Source: Burkholderiales bacterium (GTDB taxonomy: Bacteria > Pseudomonadota > Gammaproteobacteria > Burkholderiales > Burkholderiaceae_C). Taken from it: DNA of 37,781 bases. The translations under genes and the position numbers were made by a program. The notes beneath the pieces are model-generated. The model did not search any database. It was not told the origin of the DNA and saw nothing but the letters and a program-made list of their open reading frames with translations. Shown here in pieces: positions 8,105 to 15,602 of this stretch; position 1 is the first letter of the stretch, and each line of letters begins with the position of its first letter. The DNA is taken from NCBI GenBank assembly GCA_019510465.1, contig JAEKKH010000166.1, positions 1-37,781 on the forward strand. Direction: 5' to 3'.

Positions 8105-9736
8105 ATGGAGGAGGGTCCTTCCAGCGAGATGAGGCGGTTCTCCGCCGGCATCAGGGTCGTGACGGCCCTGATGTGCACCGTCTTGCTGCTGGCGGCGGAC
8201 GGCCCGGAAGGCGGGCTGCCCACGGTCGTGCTCGTCGCCTACAGCCTCTGGTCGGCCTGGCTGCTCTGGGCCGAGGCGCGCCAGCGGCCGCGCATCACGG
8301 GAGTGTGGCCGTTCTGGGTCGACGTCGTCTGGTCCTGCGCGGCGATGAAGATGTTCGCGGCGGGCTCGTCGATGATGCTGGTCACGCTGGTGCACCCGGT
8401 GGTGCTCGCCAGCATCGGCTTTGGCGTCGGCTCCGGCGTGGTGCTGGCGCTGCTGGCCGCCGTGGGCATCGCGTACGACGACTTCGGCCGCTGGATGCAG
8501 GAACTGCCCGAGGGCTGGGGACATGCGCTGCCGCTGCTGCTCGTGCTGGGCCTGATGCCCGCGGCGGCCTTGCTGGCCCAACCCATGAGCGTGCTGCGCC
8601 ATCGCCAGGCGCTGGTCGTCGGCCTCGAGGCGCAGCTCGATCCGCGCCGCGGCTTCGAGGCGACCTGCGGCGAACTCGTGCAGCGCCTGTGCAAGGGCAC
8701 GCATGCCGACGTCGTCGCGCTCGTCCCGCCGACGCGGCGCGCGTCCCCCGCGATGCTGGCCACCGGCGAGGACGGCAGCTTCCGCGCCCGCGCCGAGGTG
8801 CATCGCCAGCTGGAGACGCTGCTGGCAGACGTCCCCGCCTCGCCCGTGAGCTACATCGTGCGCCGCGCCTGGGATCCGCGGCGGCGCCTGCGCGTGCACG
8901 GCGGGCCGGCGCCCGGCCGGGAGGTCGCGGCCGCGCTGGCGGCGCTGGCGCGCACGCTGGACGTGCGCAGCCTGCATGTCGTTCCCCTGACCCGCTACGG
9001 CCAGCGCCATGGCCATTTCGTCGTCGGCTACGGCAGCCCGCGCAGCGCGCTCCAGGACATCTCGGTGCTGTCGGGCGCCGCGCCGGATCTGCTGCGCATC
9101 GTGGAGCAGGCCGCGCTCGTCGACCAGCTGCAGGACGAGAGCGCCTCGCTGGAGCGCGCCCGCATCGGCCGCGACCTGCACGACAGCGCGATCCAGCCCT
9201 ACCTGGGACTGAAGTACGCGGTCGAGTGCCTCGCCCTGCGGACGTCGCCCGACAACGAGGCGCGCGCCGACATCGACGCGCTGGCCCAGCTCGTCAACAA
9301 CGAGGTCTCGAGCCTGCGCGAGCTCATCTCCAGCCTGCGCACCGGCGCCGGCCAGGGAGACAACGCCTTCGTGCCCGCCGTGCGGCGCCAGGCGCGGCGC
9401 TTCGCCCTGCTGTTCGGCATCGACGTCGACATCCAGTCGCCCGAGCACCTGCCGACCACGCGCGCGCTGGCCGGCACCCTGTTCCACATGGTCAACGAGG
9501 CGCTGAACAACATCCGCAAGCACACGAGCGCGCAGCGCGTGTGGATCGCGCTGTCGGCCGACACGGGCGTCGTGCGCATGTCCGTGCGCGACGACGCGGC
9601 CAGCCGGCAGGGCCGGCCCGCGAACGATTTCCGGCCGACCTCGCTCAGCGAGCGCGCGGCCGAGCTGGGCGGCTCACTGACCGTGGCGCGACCCAACGGA
9701 CTGGACACCGAGATCCAGATCGAGATCCCCTTGTAG
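8105..9736 (+). CDS. Membrane sensor histidine kinase, NarL family
   Basis: 543 residues from the ATG at 8105 (GCGAGGG upstream); a start at 8129 after GGAGGG is nearly as good, and a GTG at 8024 is possible. About five hydrophobic helices lie in residues 15-160. A GAF-like region follows (about 170-325). The HisKA_3 box IGRDLHDSAIQPYLGLKY contains the phospho-accepting His359. The ATP-binding domain has an intact N box (NEALNNIRKH), but the usual D-x-G-x-G and G-L-G-L glycines are replaced (VRDDAASRQG and FRPTSLSERAAELGG), so ATP binding may be unusual. It is followed 40 bp later by a LuxR-type regulator, its likely partner. The location beside tad genes suggests control of the Flp pilus; the signal is unknown. 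Confidence 0.88.
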   Translation: MEEGPSSEMRRFSAGIRVVTALMCTVLLLAADGPEGGLPTVVLVAYSLWSAWLLWAEARQRPRITGVWPFWVDVVWSCAAMKMFAAGSSMMLVTLVHPVVLASIGFGVGSGVVLALLAAVGIAYDDFGRWMQELPEGWGHALPLLLVLGLMPAAALLAQPMSVLRHRQALVVGLEAQLDPRRGFEATCGELVQRLCKGTHADVVALVPPTRRASPAMLATGEDGSFRARAEVHRQLETLLADVPASPVSYIVRRAWDPRRRLRVHGGPAPGREVAAALAALARTLDVRSLHVVPLTRYGQRHGHFVVGYGSPRSALQDISVLSGAAPDLLRIVEQAALVDQLQDESASLERARIGRDLHDSAIQPYLGLKYAVECLALRTSPDNEARADIDALAQLVNNEVSSLRELISSLRTGAGQGDNAFVPAVRRQARRFALLFGIDVDIQSPEHLPTTRALAGTLFHMVNEALNNIRKHTSAQRVWIALSADTGVVRMSVRDDAASRQGRPANDFRPTSLSERAAELGGSLTVARPNGLDTEIQIEIPL

Positions 9737-9776
9737 AACCCACCCGAACCGAACGACCACGAAAGCAGGTACTTCC

Positions 9777-10517
9777 ATGCAGGCCCCCCACGACGCGATC
9801 CTCGTTCCCGCGAACACGCCGCGCGCCATCGGCGTCTTCGTCGCGGAGGACCACCTGATCACCCTGTGGGGCCTGAAGCGGCTCATCGACGCCGCCGGCT
9901 CGCGCATGGCGCTGGTCGGCAGCGCCAGCAGCCACGCCGAGCTGATGGCCGACGACGCCGTGTGCGGCGCCGACGTGATCCTGCTGGACCTGAACCTCGG
10001 GGGACACGACATGGGCGCGTCGCTGGGCCAGCTGCGCCAGCGCTGCCGCGGCCGCATCCTCGTGCTCACCGGCGCCGACGACATCGCGCTGCATCGCGAC
10101 GTGGTGGTCCAGGGCGCGCGCGGGGTCGTGCACAAGTCCGAACCTGCCGAGACCATCCTGCGCGCGATCGAGAAGGTCGACGCCGGCGAGATCTGGGTGC
10201 ATCGCGCCCTGCTCGGCGAGGTCATGGGCATGCTGACGGACGGCCCGCCGGCGGCCTCCAGGCGGCCGGCCGATCCGGAGGCCGAGCGCATCGCCAGCCT
10301 CACGCCGCGCGAGCACGAGATCGTCTGCACGATGGTGCGCAACTCCGGCGCCAAGCAATTCGCGGTGGCCAGCGACCTCGGCATGAGCGAGCACACCCTG
10401 CGCAACCACCTCACCACGATCTACTCCAAGCTCGGCGTGCGCGGACGGCTCGAGCTGCACCTGTACGCCAGCGCGCGCGGCCTCGGCCACGTGGAGGCCT
10501 CGCGCCGCGCGGCCTGA
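9777..10517 (+). CDS. LuxR/NarL-type two-component response regulator
   Basis: 246 residues. The receiver domain (about 17-135) has the acidic ED pair at 24-25, phospho-acceptor Asp71 in ILLDLNLGG, Thr in LVLTGAD and the conserved Lys in VVHKSEP. The C-terminal helix-turn-helix (about 176-237) reads LTPREHEIVCTMV, LGMSEHTLRNHLTTIYSKLGV. The start ATG at 9777 has AGCAGG upstream. It forms an operon with the preceding kinase and is convergent with the tadE/tadE/tadG genes. Likely targets are the pilus genes on either side, an inference from position. The GGGACAA heptamers near tadG and flp are candidate binding sites. Confidence 0.93.
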   Translation: MQAPHDAILVPANTPRAIGVFVAEDHLITLWGLKRLIDAAGSRMALVGSASSHAELMADDAVCGADVILLDLNLGGHDMGASLGQLRQRCRGRILVLTGADDIALHRDVVVQGARGVVHKSEPAETILRAIEKVDAGEIWVHRALLGEVMGMLTDGPPAASRRPADPEAERIASLTPREHEIVCTMVRNSGAKQFAVASDLGMSEHTLRNHLTTIYSKLGVRGRLELHLYASARGLGHVEASRRAA

Positions 10518-10532
10518 GCGGTCGCGGAGACG

Positions 10533-10979
10533 CTAGCTGCAGACCGACGCGCTGTTCGGATCCTGGCCCATCGATTCGCGCGGCAGGTAGGTGGAGAACG
10601 CCGGCACCGTCAGCGACGAGAAGCCGATCCACGACACCGGCGACACCGGCGCCACGCTCAGTCCGGTGACACTGACGGACACGCCGGCGCAGCTGGTGCT
10701 GTCGCAGCTCGTGCTGATCGCGCCCGCCGTGTCGTACCAGGAGATCGTCAGGTTCGACGAATTCATCGGCACGAACTTCTGCATCTCGGTCAGGACGCGG
10801 CCGGCGCCCGGGTTGCAGACCACCGAGACGCGCGCCCCGACGCGCGTGGCCTCCGCGACGGAGCTGAGCCGGAACAGCACGCGGCCGAAGTCGGCGATCG
10901 CCAGCAGCACCATCACCAGCAGCGAGATCGCCAACGCGAACTCGACCACGTACGCTCCCCGCTGTCGATGGATCCGCAT
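10533..10979 (-). CDS. TadE-like minor pilin / pilus assembly protein (second copy)
   Basis: 148 residues. MRIHRQRGAYVVEFALAISLLVMVLLAIADFGRVLF is a TadE-type N-terminus: a basic stretch, Gly-Ala, Glu in the helix (VVEFAL) and one hydrophobic segment, as in pseudopilins cleaved by the Tad prepilin peptidase. The rest is Ser/Thr-rich and probably extracytoplasmic, with four cysteines in and around STSCDSTSCAG plus one in SVVCNPG and one at the C-terminus. The ATG overlaps the stop of the upstream tadE by one base and has AGGA upstream, so it is coupled. TadE-like proteins are minor pilins needed for Flp pilus assembly. The gene ends 15 bp from the convergent response regulator with no terminator visible. 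Confidence 0.85.
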   Translation of the reverse strand: MRIHRQRGAYVVEFALAISLLVMVLLAIADFGRVLFRLSSVAEATRVGARVSVVCNPGAGRVLTEMQKFVPMNSSNLTISWYDTAGAISTSCDSTSCAGVSVSVTGLSVAPVSPVSWIGFSSLTVPAFSTYLPRESMGQDPNSASVCS

Positions 10980-11482
10980 CACAGTTTCCTCATGGTGACG
11001 GCGATGTCGCCGAACGGGATGGAGGCGATGCTGCTGGAGCCGCCCCCGTAGAAGCGCGTGAACGCGAGCACGTCCAGCAGCGGGCTGAAGCGAAAGCCGG
11101 TGATCCGCACGGTCACCGTGTTGATCGACGGGTCGGCGCCCTGGTTGAGGTTGGCGGCGCAGCGCGGCTGGTCGGACGGGTCGCAGATGACGACGAGACT
11201 GGCCATGTTGGTGGCGTCCAGCCCCGTCACCAGCGCGGGCCCGGTGCCGGCGGGGTTGCCGTAGGCGGCCAGGTTGCGCGCGATGGCCCACGCGGTGCTG
11301 CTGCCGGCGGTCTGCGTCGTGAGGTAGCGCGCCGCGTCGCGGGCCGACTTGGCCAGCGTGTCGTAGGTGTAGATCGCGCGGCCGAACTCGGTGATCGCGA
11401 AGCACACGGCCAGCAGCAGGGGCAGGACGAGCGCCAGTTCCACGAGGGCTGCGCCGCGCTGGGAACGGAAAGGCTTGCGCAT
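10979..11482 (-). CDS. tadE: TadE-like minor pilin / pilus assembly protein
   Basis: 167 residues. The N-terminus MRKPFRSQRGAALVELALVL then PLLLAVCFAITEFGRAIYTY is a classic TadE domain: QRGAALVELAL with Glu five after the cleavage-site Gly, then one membrane helix. YDTLAKSARDAARYLTTQTAG is the conserved segment immediately after the helix. The remainder is a secreted-side domain with two Cys in VICDPSDQPRCA. It lies six bases after the stop of tadG and one base into the next tadE, forming a three-gene minus-strand operon opposite to the main tad operon. GAGG lies about 9 nt before the ATG. Confidence 0.9.
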   Translation of the reverse strand: MRKPFRSQRGAALVELALVLPLLLAVCFAITEFGRAIYTYDTLAKSARDAARYLTTQTAGSSTAWAIARNLAAYGNPAGTGPALVTGLDATNMASLVVICDPSDQPRCAANLNQGADPSINTVTVRITGFRFSPLLDVLAFTRFYGGGSSSIASIPFGDIAVTMRKL

Positions 11483-11488
11483 CGGGCA

Positions 11489-12763
11489 TTACCTCACGAG
11501 GGTGGGAACGAGCGGACCGGCGCTGCCGCCCGGCAGGCCGTCGGCGGTGCACGGGCTGGACAGGCTGCTCGCGCTGCCGATGTACTCGAGCTGCACGGTC
11601 GTCGTGGGTCCGCTGATGGGCTGCAGCATCAGCATGCAGGCGAAGTCGGCGATCTTTCCCGAGATGATGACGGGGGCCAGGACGATGCGCCGATTGCCGC
11701 CCCAGGCCTGGTGCTGGCCGCCGGTGGCGGGCGACGCGAGATCCTTGTAGCCGCCCTTCATGTTCAGGCCGGTGATCTTGTCGCCGTCCTTGATGTCCGT
11801 GCCGGCGTCGTCGTAGCTCGCGAACTCGGCGCGCTTGGCCTTGAAGTTCTCCGCGGTCGCGTCCGAGCCCACTGCCTTGCTGCCGGCGTAGGCGTTCTGC
11901 GGGCTCGCGTTCTTCCAGTTCACGCTCGTGTAGACGTAGCCGGTGAAGTCGGGGCGCTGCGCCGCCTGGCTCGGGTCGCTCTTGTTCTTGTAGATGCCGA
12001 AGCGCGCGTTCCACGCGTCGTCCACGCCGACCTGCGCCCCCGGGGTGCCCACGCTGTCGCCGACGCGCGAGCCGCAATGGCCGGTGCCGGCCACCTCGCT
12101 CTTGGTCTCCGAGGCGCTGTTGGAGCCGTCCAGGTTGTACCAGCCCATCTCGGAGCTCGAGCTCTTGCTCGGGTCGTACAGCATGGTGATCCATTCGCCG
12201 GCGGTGAAGCCGTAGTCGGGCGGCGTGGACGTGCGCGCCCGCAGCCCGATCGGCACCGGGCATACCGATTGCGCGTGGGCACGGGTCGCGACGGCGACGG
12301 CGGACACCGACGTCGTCGACGGTCCGCCCACCATCTGCACGAAGTTGTTGACGAGTCCGCCGGACGTGTGCGTGCACTGGGCATAGCGTGCGTTGGCCAC
12401 CGGCGCGAAACTGTGGCTGTAGCTGCCGTTCAAGGCGTCGCTGAAGACGACGTCCGCGTCGACGACGGCCGCCGCGGCGCTCTGGTAGCGCACCTTGTTG
12501 GCGTTGCCCGCCGTCTCGCCGGCGCTGGTGGCGCGTGCCAGCGAATCCGTCGCGCCATTGAGCTCCGAGGCGGCGGCCAGGCTGCAGCTGTCCAGCGCGG
12601 ACTGCAGCTCCGTCTTGGCGACATACATGCCGCCGATGTCGATGACGAGCCCGGCGAAGCCGAGCATCACCGCCAGCACGATCGCGACCATCGGCAGGAT
12701 GGCACCTCGCTGTCCGGCCGCGCCACGCGCGTGCATGAGCGCTCCACGTCTTCCACCGGTCAT
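11489..12763 (-). CDS. tadG: TadG-like Flp pilus assembly protein
   Basis: 424 residues from the ATG at 12763, chosen because GGAGG sits five bases upstream; the frame stays open to 12823 and beyond. Near the N-terminus the Tad/TadG-like domain reads QRGAILPMVAIVLAVMLGFAG, VIDIGGMYVAKTELQSALDS and AASELNGATDSLARA: one membrane anchor followed by the usual collagen-like 'lost pseudopilin' helix. The long C-terminal part (about 110-424) is extracytoplasmic, rich in Gly/Ser/Asn, with scattered cysteines. TadG helps anchor or assemble Flp pili at the envelope. It is first in the tadG-tadE-tadE operon. A GGGACAA/TTGTCCC dyad lies 60-80 bp upstream. Confidence 0.88.
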   Translation of the reverse strand: MTGGRRGALMHARGAAGQRGAILPMVAIVLAVMLGFAGLVIDIGGMYVAKTELQSALDSCSLAAASELNGATDSLARATSAGETAGNANKVRYQSAAAAVVDADVVFSDALNGSYSHSFAPVANARYAQCTHTSGGLVNNFVQMVGGPSTTSVSAVAVATRAHAQSVCPVPIGLRARTSTPPDYGFTAGEWITMLYDPSKSSSSEMGWYNLDGSNSASETKSEVAGTGHCGSRVGDSVGTPGAQVGVDDAWNARFGIYKNKSDPSQAAQRPDFTGYVYTSVNWKNASPQNAYAGSKAVGSDATAENFKAKRAEFASYDDAGTDIKDGDKITGLNMKGGYKDLASPATGGQHQAWGGNRRIVLAPVIISGKIADFACMLMLQPISGPTTTVQLEYIGSASSLSSPCTADGLPGGSAGPLVPTLVR

Positions 12764-12783
12764 CGCCACCTCCTTGGTCTGCG

Positions 12784-12794
12784 GCCAGTCTAGG
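12784..12794 (-). promoter_or_regulatory. Possible -10 region for tadG (CCTAGACTGGC)
   Basis: On the minus strand CCTAGACTGGC, identical to the 11-mer before the GT41 gene, lies 20 nt upstream of the tadG start and before its GGAGG. TAGACT is a plausible -10 hexamer. No clear -35. Confidence 0.3.
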
Positions 12795-12822
12795 AGGCGT
12801 GCGCGAACGCGGCATCGGAGCA

Positions 12823-12845
12823 TTGTCCCGGGAGGGTGGGGGCAA
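12823..12845. promoter_or_regulatory. Inverted heptamer pair TTGTCCC-N9-GGGGCAA upstream of tadG
   Basis: TTGTCCC (12823-12829) and GGGGCAA (12839-12845) form an imperfect dyad 16 bp centre to centre, located 60-80 bp before tadG. The same heptamer, GGGACAA, occurs twice upstream of the flp genes at 14204-14210 and 14227-14233. Possible operator for a two-component regulator; no family motif is known to me for it. Confidence 0.3.
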
Positions 12846-13007
12846 ACCTACCGTCGCCGCGCCGGGACGCCGGACGGGAGGAAGCTCCCCCGCCACACGC
12901 CGCAAGCTCCCATGTCGGCGACGGGCCGGCCTGCGCAGAATGACCCGAACCTCGCGTCACGGCATGTCGCCGCGGCGTCCTCGCAACTCAAGGTCAGGGC
13001 CTGCACC

Positions 13008-13697
13008 ATGGCGTTCCTCCGCATCCGCCTCCCGAGCCCGCCGGCGCGCGACACCGACCCCGGCACGCCGGCGAGGCCCGCCCCCGAGGGCCGCCTCGTC
13101 GAATGGCTGCTGCGCACGATCGCCGTGGTCGTCATGGGCTTCGTCGTGATGATCTGGGGCCGGGTCTGGTGGGCCGATCCCGCGCGCTGGACGGCGCTGC
13201 TGCTGCTGGTGTCGGAGAGCTACACGCTGGCATTGGTGCTGGTGGCGCGCCGCGCGACGACGCGCGACCTGTCCGTGCCCGCCGTCGTCACGTCCGCGTA
13301 CGCGCTGGGCTTCCTGCTGCTGCTGCGGCCCGGCGGCACGACGCACCTCGTGCCGGAGGCCGCGGGCGCGGCGCTGCAGGTGGCGAGCATCTGCTGGCAG
13401 TTCACCGCCAAGATCACGCTCGGGCGCTCGTTCGGCATCCTGCCGGCACGACGCGGGCTGGTGACGGCCGGACCGTACCGTCTCGTGCGCCACCCGATCT
13501 ACTTCGGCTACCTGGTCGGCCACGTCGGCTTCATCCTGGCCAACTTCAGCTGGCGCAACGCCGCGGTGCTTGCACTGCTGTACGCGGCCCAGGCCGTGCG
13601 CCTGCTGCGCGAGGAGGCCGTGCTCGCAAAGGCCGAGCCCGACTACCGCGAGTACCAGCGGCGCGTGCGCTGGCGCCTGCTGCCGCTGGTGTGGTGA
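13008..13697 (+). CDS. Isoprenylcysteine carboxyl methyltransferase (ICMT)-like membrane protein
   Basis: 229 residues with about five hydrophobic segments (residues 37-50, 61-80, 91-106, 118-131 and 165-195). The C-terminal signature GPYRLVRHPIYFGYL (155-169), followed by REEAVLAKAEPDYREYQRRVRWRLLP, is that of the ICMT/phospholipid methyltransferase superfamily, in which the RHP and the late Glu bind S-adenosylmethionine. Bacterial members often have unknown lipid or isoprenoid-type substrates. Here the gene lies between the tadG operon and the flp pilin genes, divergent from tadG. Its relation to the pilus is unknown. The start ATG has AGGG about 10 nt upstream; the frame stays open further upstream but without a supported start. 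Confidence 0.82.
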   Translation: MAFLRIRLPSPPARDTDPGTPARPAPEGRLVEWLLRTIAVVVMGFVVMIWGRVWWADPARWTALLLLVSESYTLALVLVARRATTRDLSVPAVVTSAYALGFLLLLRPGGTTHLVPEAAGAALQVASICWQFTAKITLGRSFGILPARRGLVTAGPYRLVRHPIYFGYLVGHVGFILANFSWRNAAVLALLYAAQAVRLLREEAVLAKAEPDYREYQRRVRWRLLPLVW

Positions 13698-13790
13698 AGC
13701 GCCCGCACGCGCCGCGAGACATGACGCCTGCGTCGTCCCGGATCACGGCGAACGCCCTGCCCCTCCGCCTCCAACCGCCTGGTACGTGAC

Positions 13791-14285
13791 ATGGTCATCG
13801 ACCTCCTGCCCACCGCGAATGCCGGCCCCGGCCGCGGCGCCGTCACGGTGCTGGTGATCGACGACCAGCGCGCCGTGCGCGAGGGCGTCGCGCGCCTGAT
13901 CTCCTGCGCCGGGATGGCGGTGCGCCAGATACGCACCGCCGGCAGCGCGGCCGAGGCCCTGCGCGAGATGCAGCAATGCCATCCCGAGGTGGTGGTGCTG
14001 GACGTCGACCTCGACGGCGACGACGGCCTCGCGCTGCTGCCCGAACTCGCGCGCGAGGCGGGCGTCCTGGTGCTCACCAGCCATGGCGACAAGTCGACGC
14101 GCGCCCGTGCCCAGCACCTGGGCGCGCTGTGCTTCGTCGAGAAGCACCAACCCGCGGCCGACCTGCTGGCCGGCGTGGCCGAACTGGTGCGCCGCGGCCG
14201 GGAGGGACAAACCTCCTGGGCCACGAGGGACAACTGCCCGGCCGCCGATGGCCGCATCCTCCGTGGCCCGCCGGACGGCGCGTGA
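13791..14285 (+). CDS. Stand-alone response-regulator receiver protein
   Basis: 164 residues. A single receiver domain spans about 18-135 with Asp pair DD (24-25), phospho-acceptor Asp71 in VVLDVDLDG, Ser in LVLTSHGD and Lys118 in CFVEKHQP. There is no DNA-binding or enzymatic domain; the last ~30 residues are low in hydrophobics and overlap the probable promoter region of the flp genes. It may work as a phosphate sink or as a CheY/CpaE-like adaptor controlling pilus assembly; its partner kinase is not adjacent, the nearest being at 8105-9736. Shine-Dalgarno before the ATG is weak. Confidence 0.85.
   Translation: MVIDLLPTANAGPGRGAVTVLVIDDQRAVREGVARLISCAGMAVRQIRTAGSAAEALREMQQCHPEVVVLDVDLDGDDGLALLPELAREAGVLVLTSHGDKSTRARAQHLGALCFVEKHQPAADLLAGVAELVRRGREGQTSWATRDNCPAADGRILRGPPDGA
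14204..14233 (+). promoter_or_regulatory. Direct repeat of GGGACAA upstream of flp genes
   Basis: GGGACAA at 14204-14210 and again at 14227-14233 (23 bp apart), inside the C-terminal codons of the receiver gene. The first copy also lies within GGAGG-GACAAA-CCTCC (14201-14216), a small inverted repeat. A TAGAGT -10-like element follows at 14286-14291. These may be regulator sites for pilin transcription. Confidence 0.3.
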
Positions 14286-14458
14286 CTAGAGTGAAGACGT
14301 CGACATCAAACAGCCGCATCGAACGCGGCGGCTCTCGACGAGAGCTGTGGAGGGCCTGCCGGGGTCGACGCGATGCAGGCGGGATGGATCCGGCCCGACC
14401 GGATCGCGAACGGCGCTCTTGCCAACAAGACCTTTTCAATCACACCTAGGAGTTCCAA

Positions 14459-14632
14459 ATGCAGATCAAGCAGATGTTCCAGCAGTTCGCCCGCGACGAA
14501 GAAGGCGTGACCGCCATCGAGTACGGCCTCATCGCGGCGCTGATCGCCATCGTCATCGTCGGCGCCGTCACCAATGTCGGCACGCGCCTGAGCGCGATCT
14601 TCACGAGCGTCTACACCGCGCTGGGCGGCTGA
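14459..14632 (+). CDS. flp: Flp/Fap-type pilin, first copy
   Basis: 57 residues, a normal size for a Flp pilin. The leader MQIKQMFQQFARDEEG ends at Gly16 and the mature part begins VTAIEYGLIAALIAIVIVG, the Flp signature with Glu5 and Tyr6 of the mature pilin; cleavage after the Gly is by the CpaA/TadV-type peptidase encoded at 14943. After the hydrophobic helix a short tail follows, about 15-20 residues. GGAG lies six to nine bases before the ATG. It is the major structural subunit candidate of a bundle-forming adhesive pilus. It is 77 bp upstream of a close paralogue, from which a 10-bp stem-loop separates it. Confidence 0.97.
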   Translation: MQIKQMFQQFARDEEGVTAIEYGLIAALIAIVIVGAVTNVGTRLSAIFTSVYTALGG

Positions 14633-14642
14633 ACGGAAGCTT

Positions 14643-14672
14643 CCGGTCCGGGCGCCGCGCGTCCCGGACCGG
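14643..14672 (+). terminator. Stem-loop between the two flp genes
   Basis: CCGGTCCGGG (14643-14652) and CCCGGACCGG (14663-14672) form a perfect 10-bp stem with a 10-nt loop, starting eleven bases after the first pilin stop. There is no U-run. It could be a partial terminator or 3'-end stabiliser that makes pilin 1 mRNA more abundant than the downstream assembly-gene mRNA. Confidence 0.6.
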
Positions 14673-14709
14673 CGCTCACCGGTCCCTCGAGTCATCCAAG
14701 GAGTCCATC

Positions 14710-14886
14710 GTGCAGATCACCCAGTTCCTGCGGAAAGCCGCCCTCGACGAGGAAGGCGTGACCGCCATCGAGTACGGCCTGATCGCCGCCCTCATCGCCG
14801 TCGTCATCGTCGGCGCCGTCACCAACGTCGGCACGCAGCTGTCCACGCTGTTCACCAACGTCTACAACGTGCTGCTGGCCGCCTGA
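14710..14886 (+). CDS. flp: Flp/Fap-type pilin, second copy (GTG start)
   Basis: 58 residues starting at GTG 14710, preceded by AGGAG six bases upstream, in the same arrangement as the first pilin. The core EEGVTAIEYGLIAALIA is identical to copy 1; differences are in the leader (QITQFLRKAALD for QIKQMFQQFARD) and in the C-terminus (LSTLFTNVYNVLLAA for LSAIFTSVYTALGG). Most of the core codons also agree, so this is a recent tandem duplication. It could be a minor or alternative pilin. It is followed by the prepilin peptidase gene after 56 bp. Confidence 0.95.
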   Translation: MQITQFLRKAALDEEGVTAIEYGLIAALIAVVIVGAVTNVGTQLSTLFTNVYNVLLAA

Positions 14887-14942
14887 CGAGCCGAAGCCGA
14901 CCCGCAGCCCGCACCGCACCCGAAACGGACGAGCACGACACC

Positions 14943-15602
14943 ATGACCGCCTGGCCCGCCTTCGTCGCCGGTGCATGCCTCGCAGCCCTGCTGCTGGGCG
15001 CGGTGTCGTCCGATCTGCGCACGCGCCGGATTCCCAACCGCCTCGTGCTCTCGGGCATCGCGCTCGCCTTGGCGATGGCGGTGCTGGCTGCGGCCACCGG
15101 CCATGCCGGCCTGGCCGGCTCGCAGCCCTGGTCGCCGCTGGCCGGCCTGGCCGCCGGCTTCGCCCTGATGCTGCCTCTTCACCTGCTGCGCGCCATGGGC
15201 GCGGGCGACGTCAAGCTGATGGCCATGGTGGGCGCCTTCACGGGCCCGTCCACCGTGCTGTCCGCGACCGTCTACACCCTCGTGGCCGGCGGCGTGCTGT
15301 CGCTGGTCTTCATGCTGCGGCCGGGCGTCGCGGCCCAGGCGCTGTCCAACGTGCGCCTGCTGCTCACCGACTGGCTGCAGCGCGCCGGCGCCGGCCGCGG
15401 GCTCGCGCTGAGCCCGCTGCAGGCCACCGCGGCGCGCCTGCCGTACGCCGTCGCGATCGCCTGCGGCACCGCCGCCGCGCTCGCGTGGCCGCTGTCCCTG
15501 CCGGCCGCCACGCCGCCGTCCGCCCACGCGGGCGCCGGCGCACCGGCCATCCTCGCCGTCCTCGCGTCGTCGACGACGCCACCGAACCGGAGTCAGCAAT
15601 GA
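14943..15602 (+). CDS. cpaA: Prepilin peptidase, CpaA/TadV type
   Basis: 219 residues, hydrophobic throughout with about five to six membrane helices. The two catalytic aspartates of the type IV prepilin peptidase (A24) family are visible: Asp24 in VSSDLRTRRIPN and Asp89 in MGAGDVKLM (the G-x-G-D motif). It should cleave Flp pilins and the TadE-like proteins after the Gly of their leaders in the inner membrane. The C-terminal ~60 residues are Pro/Ala-rich and longer than usual for this small family. The stop codon overlaps the next ATG (ATGA), so cpaB is coupled. Confidence 0.93.
   Translation: MTAWPAFVAGACLAALLLGAVSSDLRTRRIPNRLVLSGIALALAMAVLAAATGHAGLAGSQPWSPLAGLAAGFALMLPLHLLRAMGAGDVKLMAMVGAFTGPSTVLSATVYTLVAGGVLSLVFMLRPGVAAQALSNVRLLLTDWLQRAGAGRGLALSPLQATAARLPYAVAIACGTAAALAWPLSLPAATPPSAHAGAGAPAILAVLASSTTPPNRSQQ

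Noticed and set aside
10533-12905. A single 790-residue minus-strand frame across tadE, tadE and tadG
   Set aside because: Only its last 148 codons encode the second TadE protein. The upstream part reads through tadE and tadG in a wrong frame and has Arg-rich shadow composition.
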